DNA of 64,000 bases from Phoronis australis (taxonomy: Eukaryota > Phoronida > Phoronidae), in the NCBI GenBank assembly GCA_002633005.1, contig NMRA01000040.1:1053805-1117804 (forward strand), written 5' to 3'. Positions 14,101 to 29,100 of the stretch are shown piece after piece; within the stretch, counting starts at the first letter, position 1, and each line of letters starts with the position of its first letter. A model generated the notes under the pieces. It saw only the letters and a list, made by a program, of their open reading frames with translations. It was not told the DNA's origin and searched no databases. The position numbers were made by a program, and so were the translations under genes.

Positions 14101-17100
14101 TCAAGTTAAGCATAGCAGCATGAATGACAAGTCAGACTAATGGTCATTAACTTCTTTGTAAGCATCGAGTGTGGATTTCTTGTTTTGCATTTGTCCTGGT
14201 GTATGGGTAAACTGAATGTACACTGTTCCTGAGCACCTTTATATGAGTCATTCTTCTCACTTAGGGAAGTGATGCCAAAAAGCGTGCCCCAACTCTGGGT
14301 GCACAGTTCAAGAAGTCGCTGGATCTGTTAATGAGGACATTGAGTGCATGCCAACCCTTCTTTGTCAGATGTATCAAACCAAACGAGTTCAAGAAGCCTA
14401 TGGTAAGTGGATGAATTTTCTTAAAGGGACACTATTATTTTTTACAGTTGAATGAGGCACTTTTAGAATTGTGGGATTGATTTTTTGAAGTTGTCAGATT
14501 TCTTGAAAGCTATAAAACTTTCTAAGTATAAAATTCATTGTTTTTTGTGGTTTTATTACAAATCACCAATTGTCGCCGTTGTCTTCCATAGATTCACTGA
14601 AATCAATTCGATGACTTACTTGTTAAGCACCTTTTATTGTCAATTGTGTGGGGTGTAGCTCCACCAGCATAGCGTTTCACTGCAAGTGTGAAGGTCCGGT
14701 TCCAAGTTCAAATTTACGCTGATTCATAACATGTCAACCTTATTCACAAAAATTGGTCATTCTCACAATGCCATTTTTACAATATTTCACACATGTCTAG
14801 CAAGAAACTTTATCTTCATTCTCGGGAAACTGAAAATAAGAAATACATACCATGTAGCGAGAAAAAAAGATTTTAATAGCACAACCACCTTCAACAAGGT
14901 CAAAGGTTACAGGGCTGTCACTCGCACTGAATCTCCCGGCGCCAGGCACAAAGCAGTTCTGTATGTACCCTCAGTCCTTTCATTCACCAAGTTCCCATAA
15001 CATTGAGTCAATGAGGTTTGCATAGCATTGAAAAATGCCCCAGAAAATGAAGATATTGTGTCTGCATGCATTTGATCATTGAGAAGGAATTCAGCGAGTC
15101 CGATTCATTGCACCGCCTTTGTGAGTTAGTATTCACTAACTCAGCACATTGTTGAAAAAGATATTAATCCTCCCCGAAATTCATTAATTTTATTGTTAAT
15201 TTAACATTTTGCTGTTTTGATCTCGTGCTCACGGCACGCTTTAACCACCAGCTTGTTTATTTTGTACTTGGTTTCTTGATATCATTCTCCTCTGCGCGTT
15301 GTGCGAATACAATGAACTGCTGGCTCCGCCTTTTTGACCTAGTGAACTCAAGATACATGAAACCATGCATACAAAATTAAAACGTTTTATTGTTACTTAC
15401 GTTAATTAGGCACTGTAAATTCAGTTAGCATTGCAAGTGAATGTTGAAATAGCAAACATAGTTAAAGGCATGTATAGGTTATATTAACCAAAAACAAGTT
15501 TTTACCAAATAATTAAGCGATAACCATCTAAATTTTCAATACTCTCAATGTTATCCGATTTTTCTCGACTTTGCCAAATCTACTTAATTTGAACTTTCGA
15601 ACACGAGTTCTCGAAAACGGCTCAGTGAATTTCACTGAAACTTTCCAATTTTAATATTCGTCGTTCTCAAAAACTCTGTGCCAAGTTTTTGCGTACCGTA
15701 ATATAGATGAATGTGAGTGCTATTCTTTGCAAAAATACCTTACATTTTGCAATTTAATGTTGTATAGAAACAAAGCTAAATAATTAATGAAAAATTCCAA
15801 ACAGGGTTATTGTGGTAAATTGTGAAGTTTTCATTTGAAAATGATTTCATTAAAATCAACCAAAGAGTTATTTTGCTGTGAAAGTACCTTTCTTAAGAGT
15901 GAAGTTTTGATTTAAAAAAGGTGGTAATGTAATAATAATATTGGCACATATATATATATAAATATTTTTGTAATCTGATCTTTTTGTTTTGCTTTCAGAA
16001 TATATATACCTTTTAGTTGACATAGCCTGTTTTTTTGATATATGAGTTAGAATGAAGGTCACTTAATAAGGTTTGAGATAACCTAAATCTCAGAACACTA
16101 CTTTTCTTTCTGTTGCAAGTAGTTTATCCCGTTCAATCCGTCATCTTTTTAATCACATCATCTTTCTGATAATGTGAATAAGAGGGATTTTTTATCAATA
16201 TTTAAATATTGGCTGTCATAAACTGTTGAATTTAAGGTTAAGAGTCTTGAGGTCGGCTGATTCCTGTACAAAAACTATGTGGGATGTATTCAAGCAGAGC
16301 ACCTGTGTCTTGTGTAGTTCAACTCGTTCTTGTTTTTTCTCCGACTTCCAGTTGTTTGATCGGTCACTGTGCGTGCGTCAGCTGCGCTACTCTGGTATGA
16401 TGGAGACCATTCGCATCCGACGTGCTGGCTACCCAATCCGGCACACGTTCAAGGATTTTGTAGACCGCTACCGCCTCCTAGTAGATGGGATTCCACCTGC
16501 GCACAAGACCAACACACGTGAGGCATCCATGACGATCTGTAAACACGTGCTAGGCAAGACAGACTTCCAGCTAGGCAAAACCAAAGTGTTTTTGAAGGTA
16601 CCGACAAACTTTCAAGTAATAACTGTATCCTTTCCAGTAATATCTGTATCCTTTCCAGTAATAACTATCCTTTCAAGTAAAAACTGTATCTTTCCAGTAA
16701 TAACTATCATTTCCAGTAATAACTGTATCCTTTCCAGTAATAACAATCCTTTCTTGTAAAAACTGTCTTTCCAGTAATAACTTTATCATTTCCAGTAATA
16801 ACTGTATCATTTCCAGTAATAACTGCATCCTTTCCAGCAATAACTGTATCCTTTCCAGTAATAACTGCATCCTTTCCAGTAATAACTGCATCCTTTCCAG
16901 TAATAACTGCATCCTTTCCAGTAATAACTGTATCATGAGCATGATAAGGTACTAACAGAGGCTGGAACCGATTTTGAGAGTTATTTGATACAAAATTACA
17001 ATATACAATCATAAGTGGTTTCATACATTTGATGGGATTTTGAGGAACGTAAATGCTCATTTCAAGTAACGGGATTAATTGACATGGTGCAAAGTGGTAT

Positions 17101-20100
17101 TTAGAGATCTCTGTTAAATAAATTTGATTTAATGCAAATTTCTCAGTTGAAAATTATGTTTTTTTTTCAATAACACTAATCACTTGTGTGGTATTTGTGG
17201 CGAGAGATCTGCTTCTGCAATGGAAATGAGTTCTTTCGTGTGATTCTACATTACGCCTTTGGTCTCCAGTCACATTCATTTGCAGGCGTTTTGCTCTCAT
17301 ATGCTCATAAGATTATAACCATACTCTCAAAACCCTTGCAAGATTTTGGCTATTATCAATGTGATCTTGCCAAACTAGCATTCACAACGTGGCCGTGGAT
17401 GCTTAAATAGTGATCAGCCAATATTATACATCTGTTCTTCCGGTTGGCAGGATGCCCAAGATGTGTACTTGGAGCAAGAGAGGGAGCGTGTGCTTACAAA
17501 GAAGATCATCTGTATCCAGAAGGTAGTGCGTGGCTGGCACCAGCGCAAGAAGTTCCTCAAGATGAAGAAGTCATCAGTTGTCATCCAGGCCTACTGGAGA
17601 GGCTTTGCACAGAAGAAACGATATAAAGTGGTAAGGAACATGAACTCTTTGAACAGTGAGCACCCTTAAAATTGAAGTCCACAATGAGTTTCACTTCTTG
17701 CAGCATAATTTGAGGTATGTAAAGTTGTCAGTCTAAACATCGGAGGTAATTTGCATATTGACATGAAGTCTTGTCACACGTTAAAATGGTCTCATTTTCA
17801 GTGTTTTATTTTTCAGATGCGCCAAGGTTATTTGCGGTTACAGGCTCTGTTCAGGTCACGATTGTTGAGCACCAGATTTATGCAGTTACGTACACTGGTC
17901 ACGCGTTTTCAGGTAGGAAGTTCACGTACTTATGAGTGCCTGTGAAAGGTTTTTATGTAGGACAGTTACATGAAGTTGGTACGTGCACCTGGCACACAAG
18001 ATGTTTTATATTATAGTGTTCCTTTCAATAAGAATAGTTGTACTATGATTTTAAGGAGCAGTAGCATGCATTCAAAGTCATTTTTCTTATCTAATCTATA
18101 CAAATTAATGAAGTCCAAAAATGTTGTCTTCAGGCACGTGCACGAGGTTACATGTCACGCCGTTTGTACTCTCGACGTCTACACAGCATCATCAAAATCC
18201 AGGCAGGTATGAGGAAGGTGATTGCCCAGAGGAAGTTTAGACGTATGAAGATTGAGGTATGTGTGTCTGCATTTGATCATTCTTCTTTCATGTTAAAGTT
18301 ATGGATTATGCAATATCCTCCAAAACGCTGTTAAGAATTGTATTTAAATTGATGCTCTTTTGCAGAAGGGCTATCAAAAATAGGACTTGAGATTTTTTTT
18401 AAAAAATGAAAAGTTGCATAAAATGAAAACAAATAATATTAAACTTAAAAAACTGTAATAGCATTTTGGGAATTTTGTCTTAAACATTTGTATCATACGA
18501 AATTTGGTCATGTTATTGCTAAGATTTGCCCTTGTTTTTTTGCTAAATATTACTTTAAAAACTTGGTCACGTGACCCAATTAATGACAGATTGCTTTAGA
18601 CAATAAAACTCTTTAAAGAGGCATGCAAAGCGAAAGCTCTTCAAAAATATCTTTTAAACAATTCGTGACGAAAGTACCATGTCGCAACATCTAGTACCAG
18701 AGTAATTCATTTTCCCCTGTAAGAAAATTTCTAGAAAAAAACTCAAAATTCACGATTTTTGAAATAGGCGCAATGGAAAAACTCTGTGGTTACCATAGAG
18801 TTTCTAATCACCCTCCCACTTATGACAAATGCGCTCACAGTCAGTTGCTTGAAGTCGCTTGAGGTCAAAGGTCATACTTTCAATTTAAGGGAAATGTGCT
18901 TCTTCTATGTCTTGCCATACCAAATAAGGAGACGTGCTTTGTCTTGTGGGGGAAAAATCGACAAAGCGACGAGCAGCTGACAGATAGTTTTTTGAAATTT
19001 GAAACTAAAAGAAAATGCTGTGGTATCAACAGAAATTAAAAAATCTTTACGAACAAACCGTAAAAATACCTGGTGAGCAGTTGAATTCTGTCTCAGTGGC
19101 AGAGAACCACATTCAATATTGCAATTTAGTCCGTTTATCGCATTCCAGGCCTCTTTAAGCTTTCTCCTTTCAGAAGATGTATACTTTCTAGAGTTAAGTT
19201 ACACAGTTTGGTAGATATTTGGCTGAGTACACAGACTTGTTTATAAGGTCCTGCCTAACTTTAAGTATACAGTCTTCCTTGGTGAATGCGTTTTGGTTTA
19301 TTCTTCTTTTGGTGTTTCATTGCTTTATCTTGGCAAATTCTGCAGCACAAGAAATGTGAAGGTTGTTCCAGCAAAATCCGTATGGGAAGGGGGGGGGACA
19401 GCAGTTAAACAGTACACACCATGGATTTTTGCACATTTTGAATTAATGGTGGCCACAGACTAAATGTATGACGTAAAATTTAGCTAAACCCATGTTTATT
19501 TTGTGTAATTAGCTCGAAATTTTGATTTTTCTTTCAATTTTGCCAATTTTCACATTTCCCGCCATGTGACGTCATGGGTTGAACACAAGAGATCAGTGAC
19601 TAGCATTGAACAAACGCGGAGACCAGGGAATTTGAAAGTGACGACGATTGTGAGCAAGAATTGAATGAATACTATGAAGAAACGTATGGGAATGGTGGCC
19701 AGGATGAGGAAATGGGGTTGCATGAAAGCGAGAACAAGTTTAATGTGCTTCCGGCTGCGTACTTTTCTACTTCGAGCCTTATGAACTGGATCCTCCCGTG
19801 AGAGAAGCGGCCTCGGGCTCGGCGAGTCAACCCAGTCATCCAACAGACGATCCTGAATTAAGAGCTGATGTTTCTGAATGATAAATATTGTCCTTTATTG
19901 AACCAGGCCTTCATCGTAACGTCTTCTGTGACTGGAGTCGAAACACGAGTCCTCAAAGTGGGCAGAACACAGAGTGGCCCCGGACCGAATCGCTTGGTCC
20001 ACGATGACGTCCCACACTCTCGTTTGGCGCACGAAGCCATGCCACTTCTGCACAACTTTGGTGTCCTTCGGAACACCGAGACGTTTTCCGCCTGGCTGCT

Positions 20101-23100
20101 GTTGCTGCAGCCTCTGGAAACACATCTTTTGATCCCTCTACGAACCTTCCCGACGCTAAATGTACTTTGCTTCCTCTTCACTCTATACTCTTTGTCTCTA
20201 ATCCGAACGGTATGGCGAACGACTTGGGTTCAACCCATGACGTTGTAATAATTATTTTTTTTTTCAATTTTTGCGTGTTTCTTTATGAGATGTGCACTAA
20301 AGACACTGAAATCAAGTAAGATATAATAATAAAATTTATTTTGAGGTACTAGAGTCATGTTGTGTACACTTTAAAATAACAAATTATGGGTGGTTGCCTT
20401 CTGAAGGAAATTTTTATTATGGATGGTCCTTCTTGAAAGAAGTAAATCATTTAAAGTGGGTGCTATTGTTTGTCTGGTAATTATGTCAGGTGGCTGTTTT
20501 CATCCAAACACTAACCTCAAGAGTCTCTCAAAAAAGTTCAAAACTCACCAGGAATTCAGTTAGCAGATACCCAAAATATTGAAAATAACAAGACAAACCC
20601 ATGTTGCTAGTGTACAGTGTGCACAGTATGTGTATGATTGTACACTGAGCCATTACTCAAGTCATGGGCAACTTGATTGTAGGCACTTGTTGTAAAGCCA
20701 TATTAGAATGAAAATTACTGCAACATCAAACTGGTGCTAACACATCTAAGAAAATCTGATGAATTTCTAATAAAAAGTATGAGTAGTCATATGGACAAGT
20801 TTCAATATTCACTTAGTGTAGCAGCCTAAAAGTATTTGTGGAAACACTTTGAGATTCGTGAATTCATAAAATTGATAAAATGTTATTGAAATTACCGACA
20901 CCTGGTGGACAGAGACACCTGATGGCTGCTAAGAGTACTGCTCACAGATGTCTTTGAAAAGCAAGTTTCTGGTAACTGACATGAGTTGTGATATCACATG
21001 GAATTTTTCTTCACTCACAAAAACTTTTGTAGTTGCATATATTCGGTATCACGCCATGTGTTTGTCCGACGGTCTGTTGATATGTCATTATCATTTCTTG
21101 TCCGTAAATTATCTCAAGAACCGCTTGACGGATTATGATGAAATTTTGTATAGAGGTACTGTGCGGGGATGCGCCAGCATCAGTCGATTTTTAGATGGAT
21201 TTTGCTTCCGTGGTACTCCATGTTGAACGTTTTAGTTTTTGACAAGCCATTCCTTGTGCATCGATTATCTCAAAAACTGCTTGACGGATCACAATGAAAT
21301 TCGATACAGAGGCATATGGGGAGAATGTGCCGGCACCAGTCGATTTGGACGGGTTCAACTACTGTGACATCCCCTTTTAGTGTTTGACTTCTCAAGGCAT
21401 TCCTTGTCCGTCAATTATCTTGAAACCGCTTAACAGATTATGATGACATTTGGCTCAGAGATACTCCAGTCAATTTTCAGACAGATTTGCTTACCGTAGC
21501 AACCCCTGCTGGCCATTTTAATTTTTGACAAGACAGGTTGATTATTTCAAAAACTGCTAGGCACAACTGGATGAAATTTAGCACAAATGCAGGAATGGAT
21601 GCATTGACAGCAGTTGGTTTTTGTCTTGATTTGACCACCCTCTTGGCCACTTTAGTTTTTGGAAACATTTGACAAGATAGCTAGTTCTTGTCTGTCAAAC
21701 ATCTAAGTATTTAACTGATCATGCATGATGCGTGTCTTAGAGACAATTTGTTTACAAGTGTTGCTCCTTCTTGTAGCAAATTTGAAATAATGATCCCCTC
21801 TTGTATCTGCCATTTGCAATGCACTCGAAAGGCGCATACCAACATTCTTGTTCATTAATCGCTATTCACTGGAAAGCATGTGTGAGTTTTTATTCCTTGC
21901 CTGGGAGGGAGCTGGTGTTGTGTCTGCTGGACCGTTGTTGGCTAAGGAAACATTGAAGATCAAAAATATCTAAAGAAAATAAAACCTAACATGCACATTA
22001 CCATGTATAATTGAAGCATAATTTAAAAATATCATGGGTGGTTGCATTTTATATTTCATGCGGATTAAAAATTGTGGGTGGTGGGTTGGAGAAATAAACG
22101 AAAAGTATGCGCGGTGGGTGAAAAATGAACATGCCTTCCCCCTCCCATACGTTTTTTACTGGAACAACCCTAAGGAAGATTTGTGACATAATCTGTTCAT
22201 TTGCAAAACCAGTAAAATGTTGCTTTTGGCTTCTAGTTAACAGCTTCCATTTTGTGTTAATGATTCTGCTGAAATTTTGATGATTTTCACTTGTGGAATG
22301 TGTAGTCCCATTAGTTAACATGTTGTTTAACATTAAACATGGAGTCAGTTTGAAGTGCATACTACATTGTTTATTGTAGCACAAGAAGCGCATGGAGGCT
22401 GAACGTCTCAAGAGGGAAGAAGAGGAACTGCTAAAGAAGAAGATGAATGCAAAGAAAGCTAAACTGGAGGCTGAGCGGTTACACAAGGTTGGTTTTGTTG
22501 CCTCTGATTACCTGATTGACAACTCAATGCAAGAAGTTTAGGAAGCGATAAAATAATACTTGTTGTTTAGTAATAAATTCTTGTCTTCGATATGTTTATC
22601 ACAAAAATTCCCTTATCTTTGTACTGCCATACTCATCCGGGTTACTGCCCAGGGCGCTTAAATTGGGAATTTAAAAAACGGGGTGGGCGGTAAGTCAAGC
22701 ACGGGCAGATCAAATCGTCATGTATTGCTGCGGGAAGCTGGTAATTTTGTAAAGATATGCTGCCGCTAGTTACTTTGGCAACCGAACATGTGCTGATGAT
22801 TGACAGCCGGTCTTTCTTCTAAATACTTTGTACCTAGTTTGAACAATGTAACATTTTGTATACATTGTATATTTCTTTCTGTGTTGAAGAGCTAACACCG
22901 ACCTAGAATTTGTTCAAAGCCCGATACTACTATTAGGCAATAGGGGCTTCAAAAATAATGAAGCAAAAACACATCTTGTAAAAAAGCAAAAACACATCAT
23001 GTAAAAAGTCATCAGGCAAGTCAAGAGTAAAAATAAGGTTTTGGCCACGTAGATGTGGGTAGAATGTTCGACTTGCGCTTAATTACAAGTTGATTTCTTG

Positions 23101-26100
23101 CGCTGTTGCTTGTGGTTGGACACTTCCATTTTGGTGTCAGGAGTGAGTCATTAAAAACATGCATTTAACAAAGACGCTGAACAATAGCCCATGTCTGCTT
23201 GTATTCAAAACAATTTGTCCAAAATACTGTCGGTGGAGTTTCTAAAATCGTTGGTCGTGTACCAGCCGAATTTGGTCGTGTTTTTTTATTTCATTGCTCT
23301 GGGTGCTGATGTTTCGTGTACTGTCACGGGGAATCCAGAAAGGTAGGCGACGGACTTGAAATTCTTGTCAAGTTCGGCTTTTTTGGTTCTTCCACGGCAA
23401 TGAAATACATTCGACAAGTGCTGTCTCAGTGATCAGTACATGCTGACAGAAGTTCCACGCGTGAGTCAAAGGAAGTAATTGCGTTTCCTTCAGTAAAGAG
23501 CATGAGAATGTGGGTATTTTATCGCCACAGTAAAGTAAGTTGCCGGTTCCGCTAAAACTGATTGTCATTGAAGGGCAAGTGAGTTGCACACGCTTTGGAA
23601 TCTTAGTTTTGCGAGACGGAACGTTCACAAAAGCACACACACTTTTAAGGAGGTCTTGATCATAAAAAATTGGGGGTGGGCGGTAAGTCGAGCATGGGCG
23701 CTTAAAAATGAAAAATTGAAAATTTTGGGGGTGGGCGGTAAGCCAGACGTTTACGGTAATTTCTTTGCCAAGGTAAGATATTGTAAGGTGCAGAAGGGCA
23801 GTTAGACCTGATATATTTCTAACTAATAGGCCCATAACATGTTATAACTGTAGGTTGCATTGTTTGATATGTAAATGTTGGCCACAGTGTGGGTTAATCT
23901 GCAATGTCACATGACAATGTATTTCTGCAGGAGCGTTTAGCTCGTATTCATGAAGATGTGTTGCGGGATGAAGCCTTACAGAAGAAACAAGATGAAGAAA
24001 AGAAACGACAGCTGGAGATGGCTGAAGAGAGACGTAACAAACCTGTCGATGAGAGCAAAGTGGTAAACTATATCAACACATACATGCTTTTTGGAAGCTT
24101 TATAAATTTGACGTTGCCCATTTAAATTTTCTTGGCACACAGTTTACTGTTTCACTTGTTTATATAGTAGCTGTTAGCTTTGTTATTAATGCAGTATTTA
24201 AGATCATTTAAATGCAAAACTTTTGTTCATTCAGTGTAGTTAAAAGTGCTAATGATAATAATCATACCTAGCTGTAGGGTTTATATGTAAGTTAGAGTTG
24301 AATAAATGCAAGAATTAATGTAAGCTCAGCTGTTACATTTTTCTAAAAAAATGTGTTGCAATTCTTTTGTGTGTAACTGTATCTGTTGCCATTAAAAGCA
24401 GCTGAAATCAACTTTACTGTTTGATATGGGCTCTTAGCATCATAGCAAGTCTTTGAATTGATATATTTCTGTTTTCTTTCTTGTCAGGTTGATGACCTGT
24501 TTGGTTTCATCAATGCAGAGCCTGGCCAGGGTATGCAGCCTGACAGGTTTGGGGTAAGTGGGAAGTGAGACATGGCTGTTGACTTTTGATAGCTTCATGT
24601 ATAACTAAGTACACTGACTACAGCATGTACTTATGTTTGTTTGAGTCTTCTTACTGTTCTTTCGTGCCTGTACTCTACTTAATGTCAGCGTCTACCATTG
24701 AGTGAAAGCTAAATGTCTTAATTTATGTTTTGTTCTTGCTTTGTCAAGAAAACTGTTTCTTTCAATTCAAGATGGTACAAATATATGCAGTCAACGAGGT
24801 AAAAACATGTAGACTGGGGAACCGGTCTATAAAAAATTGCGTGATATTAATTTGATAGCAGGTTGTAATGGCAATAAGTAAATGTATTATATTGAAGGGA
24901 TAATTGGGTTATTTAGAATATTTACACCTAGAAACATTTCCTTGTGAGGAGACAAGACTCGTATGAAGAAGATTGTTTATTGATAAGGCTGCAGCTAATT
25001 TACGCAAAGTTGAATACTATTGTAACTAGAGTTACATTCCCTTGTAATGATAGTTACTGCCATCCATGGATTAAAGTAGTTTTATCAATGGAATTTTTTG
25101 TTTGCTTTTAACTCTTCAGTTTCTGGTTCATTTCCTTACCTTGGGATTACTAATGCTTATCATTTTACCTCGGTTAATTAGGCAAAATTTCATCTCTCAA
25201 AATCATGTCTTTTGTTTGCATCGGTGCTCACAGCAAAATATCAGTAACACTTTAGAGTTTACTGAACACAAAGACCTTTCTGCGCTTGTGTTGTTTGTCT
25301 TCCTGTCTCACCATCTTCACTTTCAGAAGGCGGATGCTAACTATGTGCAGCAGTTGTTTGATTCAGTATTCTCTGATGAGGAGGTAGAGCTGCACTGCTT
25401 TTTGCACAGTTATTGACGCTATGTCGTGTTGACAATTCATGCCACTTGTCTTTCTTTGCTTTCTGAGATGCTTCTGTACAACAAGGTTTCTTCAATTTAG
25501 ACAATAGTTAGGAGGCAAATTGGAATTTCAAGAAAGTAGTTATTAGCTCGGCTTATGTAAAAACAGGGAAACTGTTAAGCTTTAGAAGCAGTGTGTTGCC
25601 AGCTTTTGGGAAACATGGCTTATTTTGGCTGTTGTGTTTTGTATGGAATTGAAGAAGCTTTACTGTTGTGTCAGTTACAGTCAAATGAAAATTTGTGCAA
25701 TGTTCTATTCAGGTCTTTTCAACATTGCAAGTTTTACGTTTAAATTGAACCTAAAATTTTGAGTGGAAGCAACGATAATCTTGAAGAAATGACATTCTTT
25801 CAAAAACATTGTGAAAGAAGCATCTTGGTGTTTCAAAGAAAATTTGATTAACATTGCACATTTAACCCTGCGCTTTTTGTTAAGTCATCTTGAAGCTTGT
25901 ACTTTGCCTCTCTCACTTCACCTTTGTATTTTGTCCAGGTTGCAAACTGCTATTGTAAACTTTGAGCGGTAGCATTGTTAGAAAGGAAATGACGAAACTT
26001 TTAACTAGCACTTTACAGTTATATTGGCATATATACACAACAGATACGTCAGACGTTGCATTGATGATGCTTCGCTGAAGTTAAGTGAAATGTTTAATAT

Positions 26101-29100
26101 GTATGCTTATACATGGACATGCAACTGATTCTTAAATGTTTTTGTGTATTTTCTTAGTAAAAAAACACTTGCTATGTTTTGGCATTGTGAGATTACCTTA
26201 AAAAAATATCCGACACTTAAGTACTTCACATTGACATCTCCAGCTGGTTGTTATGCAATGATTAAGTCAAAGTGCATTTGAGAAGTAACAATTATTAGTC
26301 AGGTGTATGTGAATATACAGTACTTGTACGGACATCGTAGCAGAGGGCAGGACACATGTTTTGATTTTTCAATTAGCTGGAGATGTTATGCAGCCTAAGT
26401 GTCATGGGATTCTCCACACCCACTGGACTAGCTGTTCTTCTATCCCAAAGTCTCTCATTTTCAACAGAAATCTAATAATATGAGAATTATTTTAAAACTG
26501 TAAGTGGGTTAAACTGTACTGGCTTTTGTTAGTCTTTGACAGAACATGCTACTCTTGGTAAACTTGTGTAATTGATCGGTTTTTGGTAATCACCATTGTA
26601 GGACCTTCCTATCAAGCGCGACCAGAATGGCTTTGAGCTGATCAATTCCATTCAGCTACCACCAGATGAGGAGGACATCTCTGAGTATAAGTTCAACAAG
26701 TTTGCCGCCACCTATTTCCAGAACAACGCCACACCCACATACATTCGGCGTGCTCTAAAGTCGTCGCTGCTGCCTCTGAAAAACGAGGGTGACCAGCTGG
26801 TGGGTGTTTGGTTGCTGTTCTTTTTCTACACCAAATAGCAAACAGTAGCCTGTTGGCATTTAAAAAAAGAGTGCAGGTGGTCTGAGGTCTGATGTTTGCG
26901 GTGCATCAGACGTGCACGGGCCTCATGGTTGGGCCTATTACTCAAAACGTGTAAGCTGAAAATACGTAAGTCTCGTTATCGATCAGAGGTTCTTCGTTGA
27001 GGAAGTTTTCAAGTCTGGCTATCTCCTTTAGGAAAACAGACAGACTTTCCACAATATGTTGTAGGCATGTAACAGTGCCATCCAGTAGGTTACTCATTAG
27101 CCTATGAAATGCTGGTAAAGACTCTACCAGGTGTTTAGGTGTTTCAACGTCATTGCCACACTCAGGACACACTGGGCTTCCCATATGCACAGTAATGTGT
27201 CTGTGTCGGGCTACGATGCAGTGGCCCATCAAAATCTGAATGATGTGTCTTACGCCCAATCTAACAAGACTTTGATCATTTTGGGAAAATTCTCCTTGGT
27301 TTCTCTGTAGGATTTAAGCGATGCCCACCGGGCTGCTGACTGGGTATGTTGTGTAGACTCATCCTGCAACAGGATATTGGGACAGTAGGTTTACGTACAC
27401 AATGCTGAATGCTGGCTCCTATCTTTGCGAGTCTGTCTGCATTTTCATTGCTATCAATTCCCTCATGGGCCGTGACCCATTGTATATTGATGGTTCTTCA
27501 AATTGCAAGCCAGTTAACCTCATTGGCATTTGATTTGGTGTAAGATTTCTGTTTCCTAGATAATTGCTGGACTTTTTGCTGGGACAGAAAGATGGTAATT
27601 GATTGTGATAAAAGAGTTACAGTCATATTTACATTTAGTAGTAAGTAATGTTTTGTTCTCGTAAAGGAGTACCGTCATGTTGGAATGTCCCCATGACCAT
27701 TTCATCTCAATTACCATGTGCATGTAATGTTTAGTGAAATGAGCCTCGTGTTTTTTAGGCTGTTTCTAAGGTTGAACTAAGTTTTTCAGCATAGATCTAC
27801 AGAAAAATAGGTGGACACTGATATTCAGTTTGTTCAGACTAAGCTGTGGTTGTAATTTCTGGTGCATGTTGCAGGCTGCTCTGGCTGTCTGGATCACAAT
27901 CTTGCGGTTCATGGGTGACTTGCCTGAGCCAAAGTACCACACAGCCATGTCTGAGAAGGACACCACCCCTGTTATGACAAAGATCTACTCGACACTGGGA
28001 CGTAAATTCAACAAGAAGGACCTCGAAGACGCCATGGCCATGAGCCAGGAGATTGTAAATACGGGAATTTGCTCTTTACGTGCTTAAGTGCAGTGCATTG
28101 AGAGTTCGAGAATGTGTATTTTTTTTCATATGTGGTGTATGCACCTTTGTGACTCGAATCTAACATTTCTGTGATCTGTGGACAAATAACTCTATATGAG
28201 TATATCCTGCCTTAACCTGTGTGTCAGTGTTTTCTCTGTGCTTAAAGACCTATTCATTCTCCTTCAGGAGAAGGAGCCCATTCCAGTCAAGGCAGGCAAG
28301 CGAAGCATGCGTAAGAAGCTAGTGTCGCTGACACTGAAGAAGAAGTCGAAGATCACTGAGGAGGTGGCCAACAAACTACGTGACGGGGAACACACGGGCA
28401 GTGGGAATGCTCTACTGGAGGACAGACCCACTTCGAACCTGGAGAAACTCCATTTTATCATAGGTCACGGGATACTGAGGCCTGACCTGAGGTTAGTGCT
28501 TGGAAAGTTGAAAGATCTGTTGACAGGTCCAATGTGTGACAACTCTCTGATATAAAGGCCTGACCATTGCTGGTGGTAGAAAACACAAACTGTGGATCCT
28601 TGAACACTGGTAATGGCCTGTTGGTGAATAGGCCTGTATCAAACCATACACTTGGTTGATATGGGGAGTTAGGCCTTCATGTGAGTGGTGACGGATTGTT
28701 ATCTTTGTTTATGTATGATAGTAATGAAACTTTGCATGGGATTTTAAAATTTTCATGAATTTTCAGCTCAATTATTTGCCGTCTATGATGTCAGCCTAGA
28801 ATATATGCGATTTTTCTAGAGAGCCAGACATTTTTGTTAACTGCTGTGTTTTGTTCCAGAGACGAGATCTACTGCCAGATTTGCAAACAACTGACGCAGA
28901 ACCAGTCCAAGAGTAGCCACGCTCGTGGATGGATCCTGCTCTCACTCTGTGTTGGATGCTTTGCAGCTTCAGAAAAGGTTAGCTTGGGATGTCACCTTTT
29001 TTCTTTTCTGATGCTCACTTGGTGTCGGTTAATACTCCTATCATCTGCCTCCTTGGTTATCCTGAAATACCTGTGTTGCTGTTATGCATGAACTTGGAAT

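Noticed and set aside
16673-17060. Minus-strand frames across 16673-17060 as a repetitive protein
   Set aside because: They are translations of the 21-base minisatellite, two frames of the same repeat.
22049-22486. Minus-strand frame of 145 codons
   Set aside because: Its N-terminal half is the complement of myosin exon 10; the Ser/Phe-rich sequence mirrors the Glu/Lys helix.
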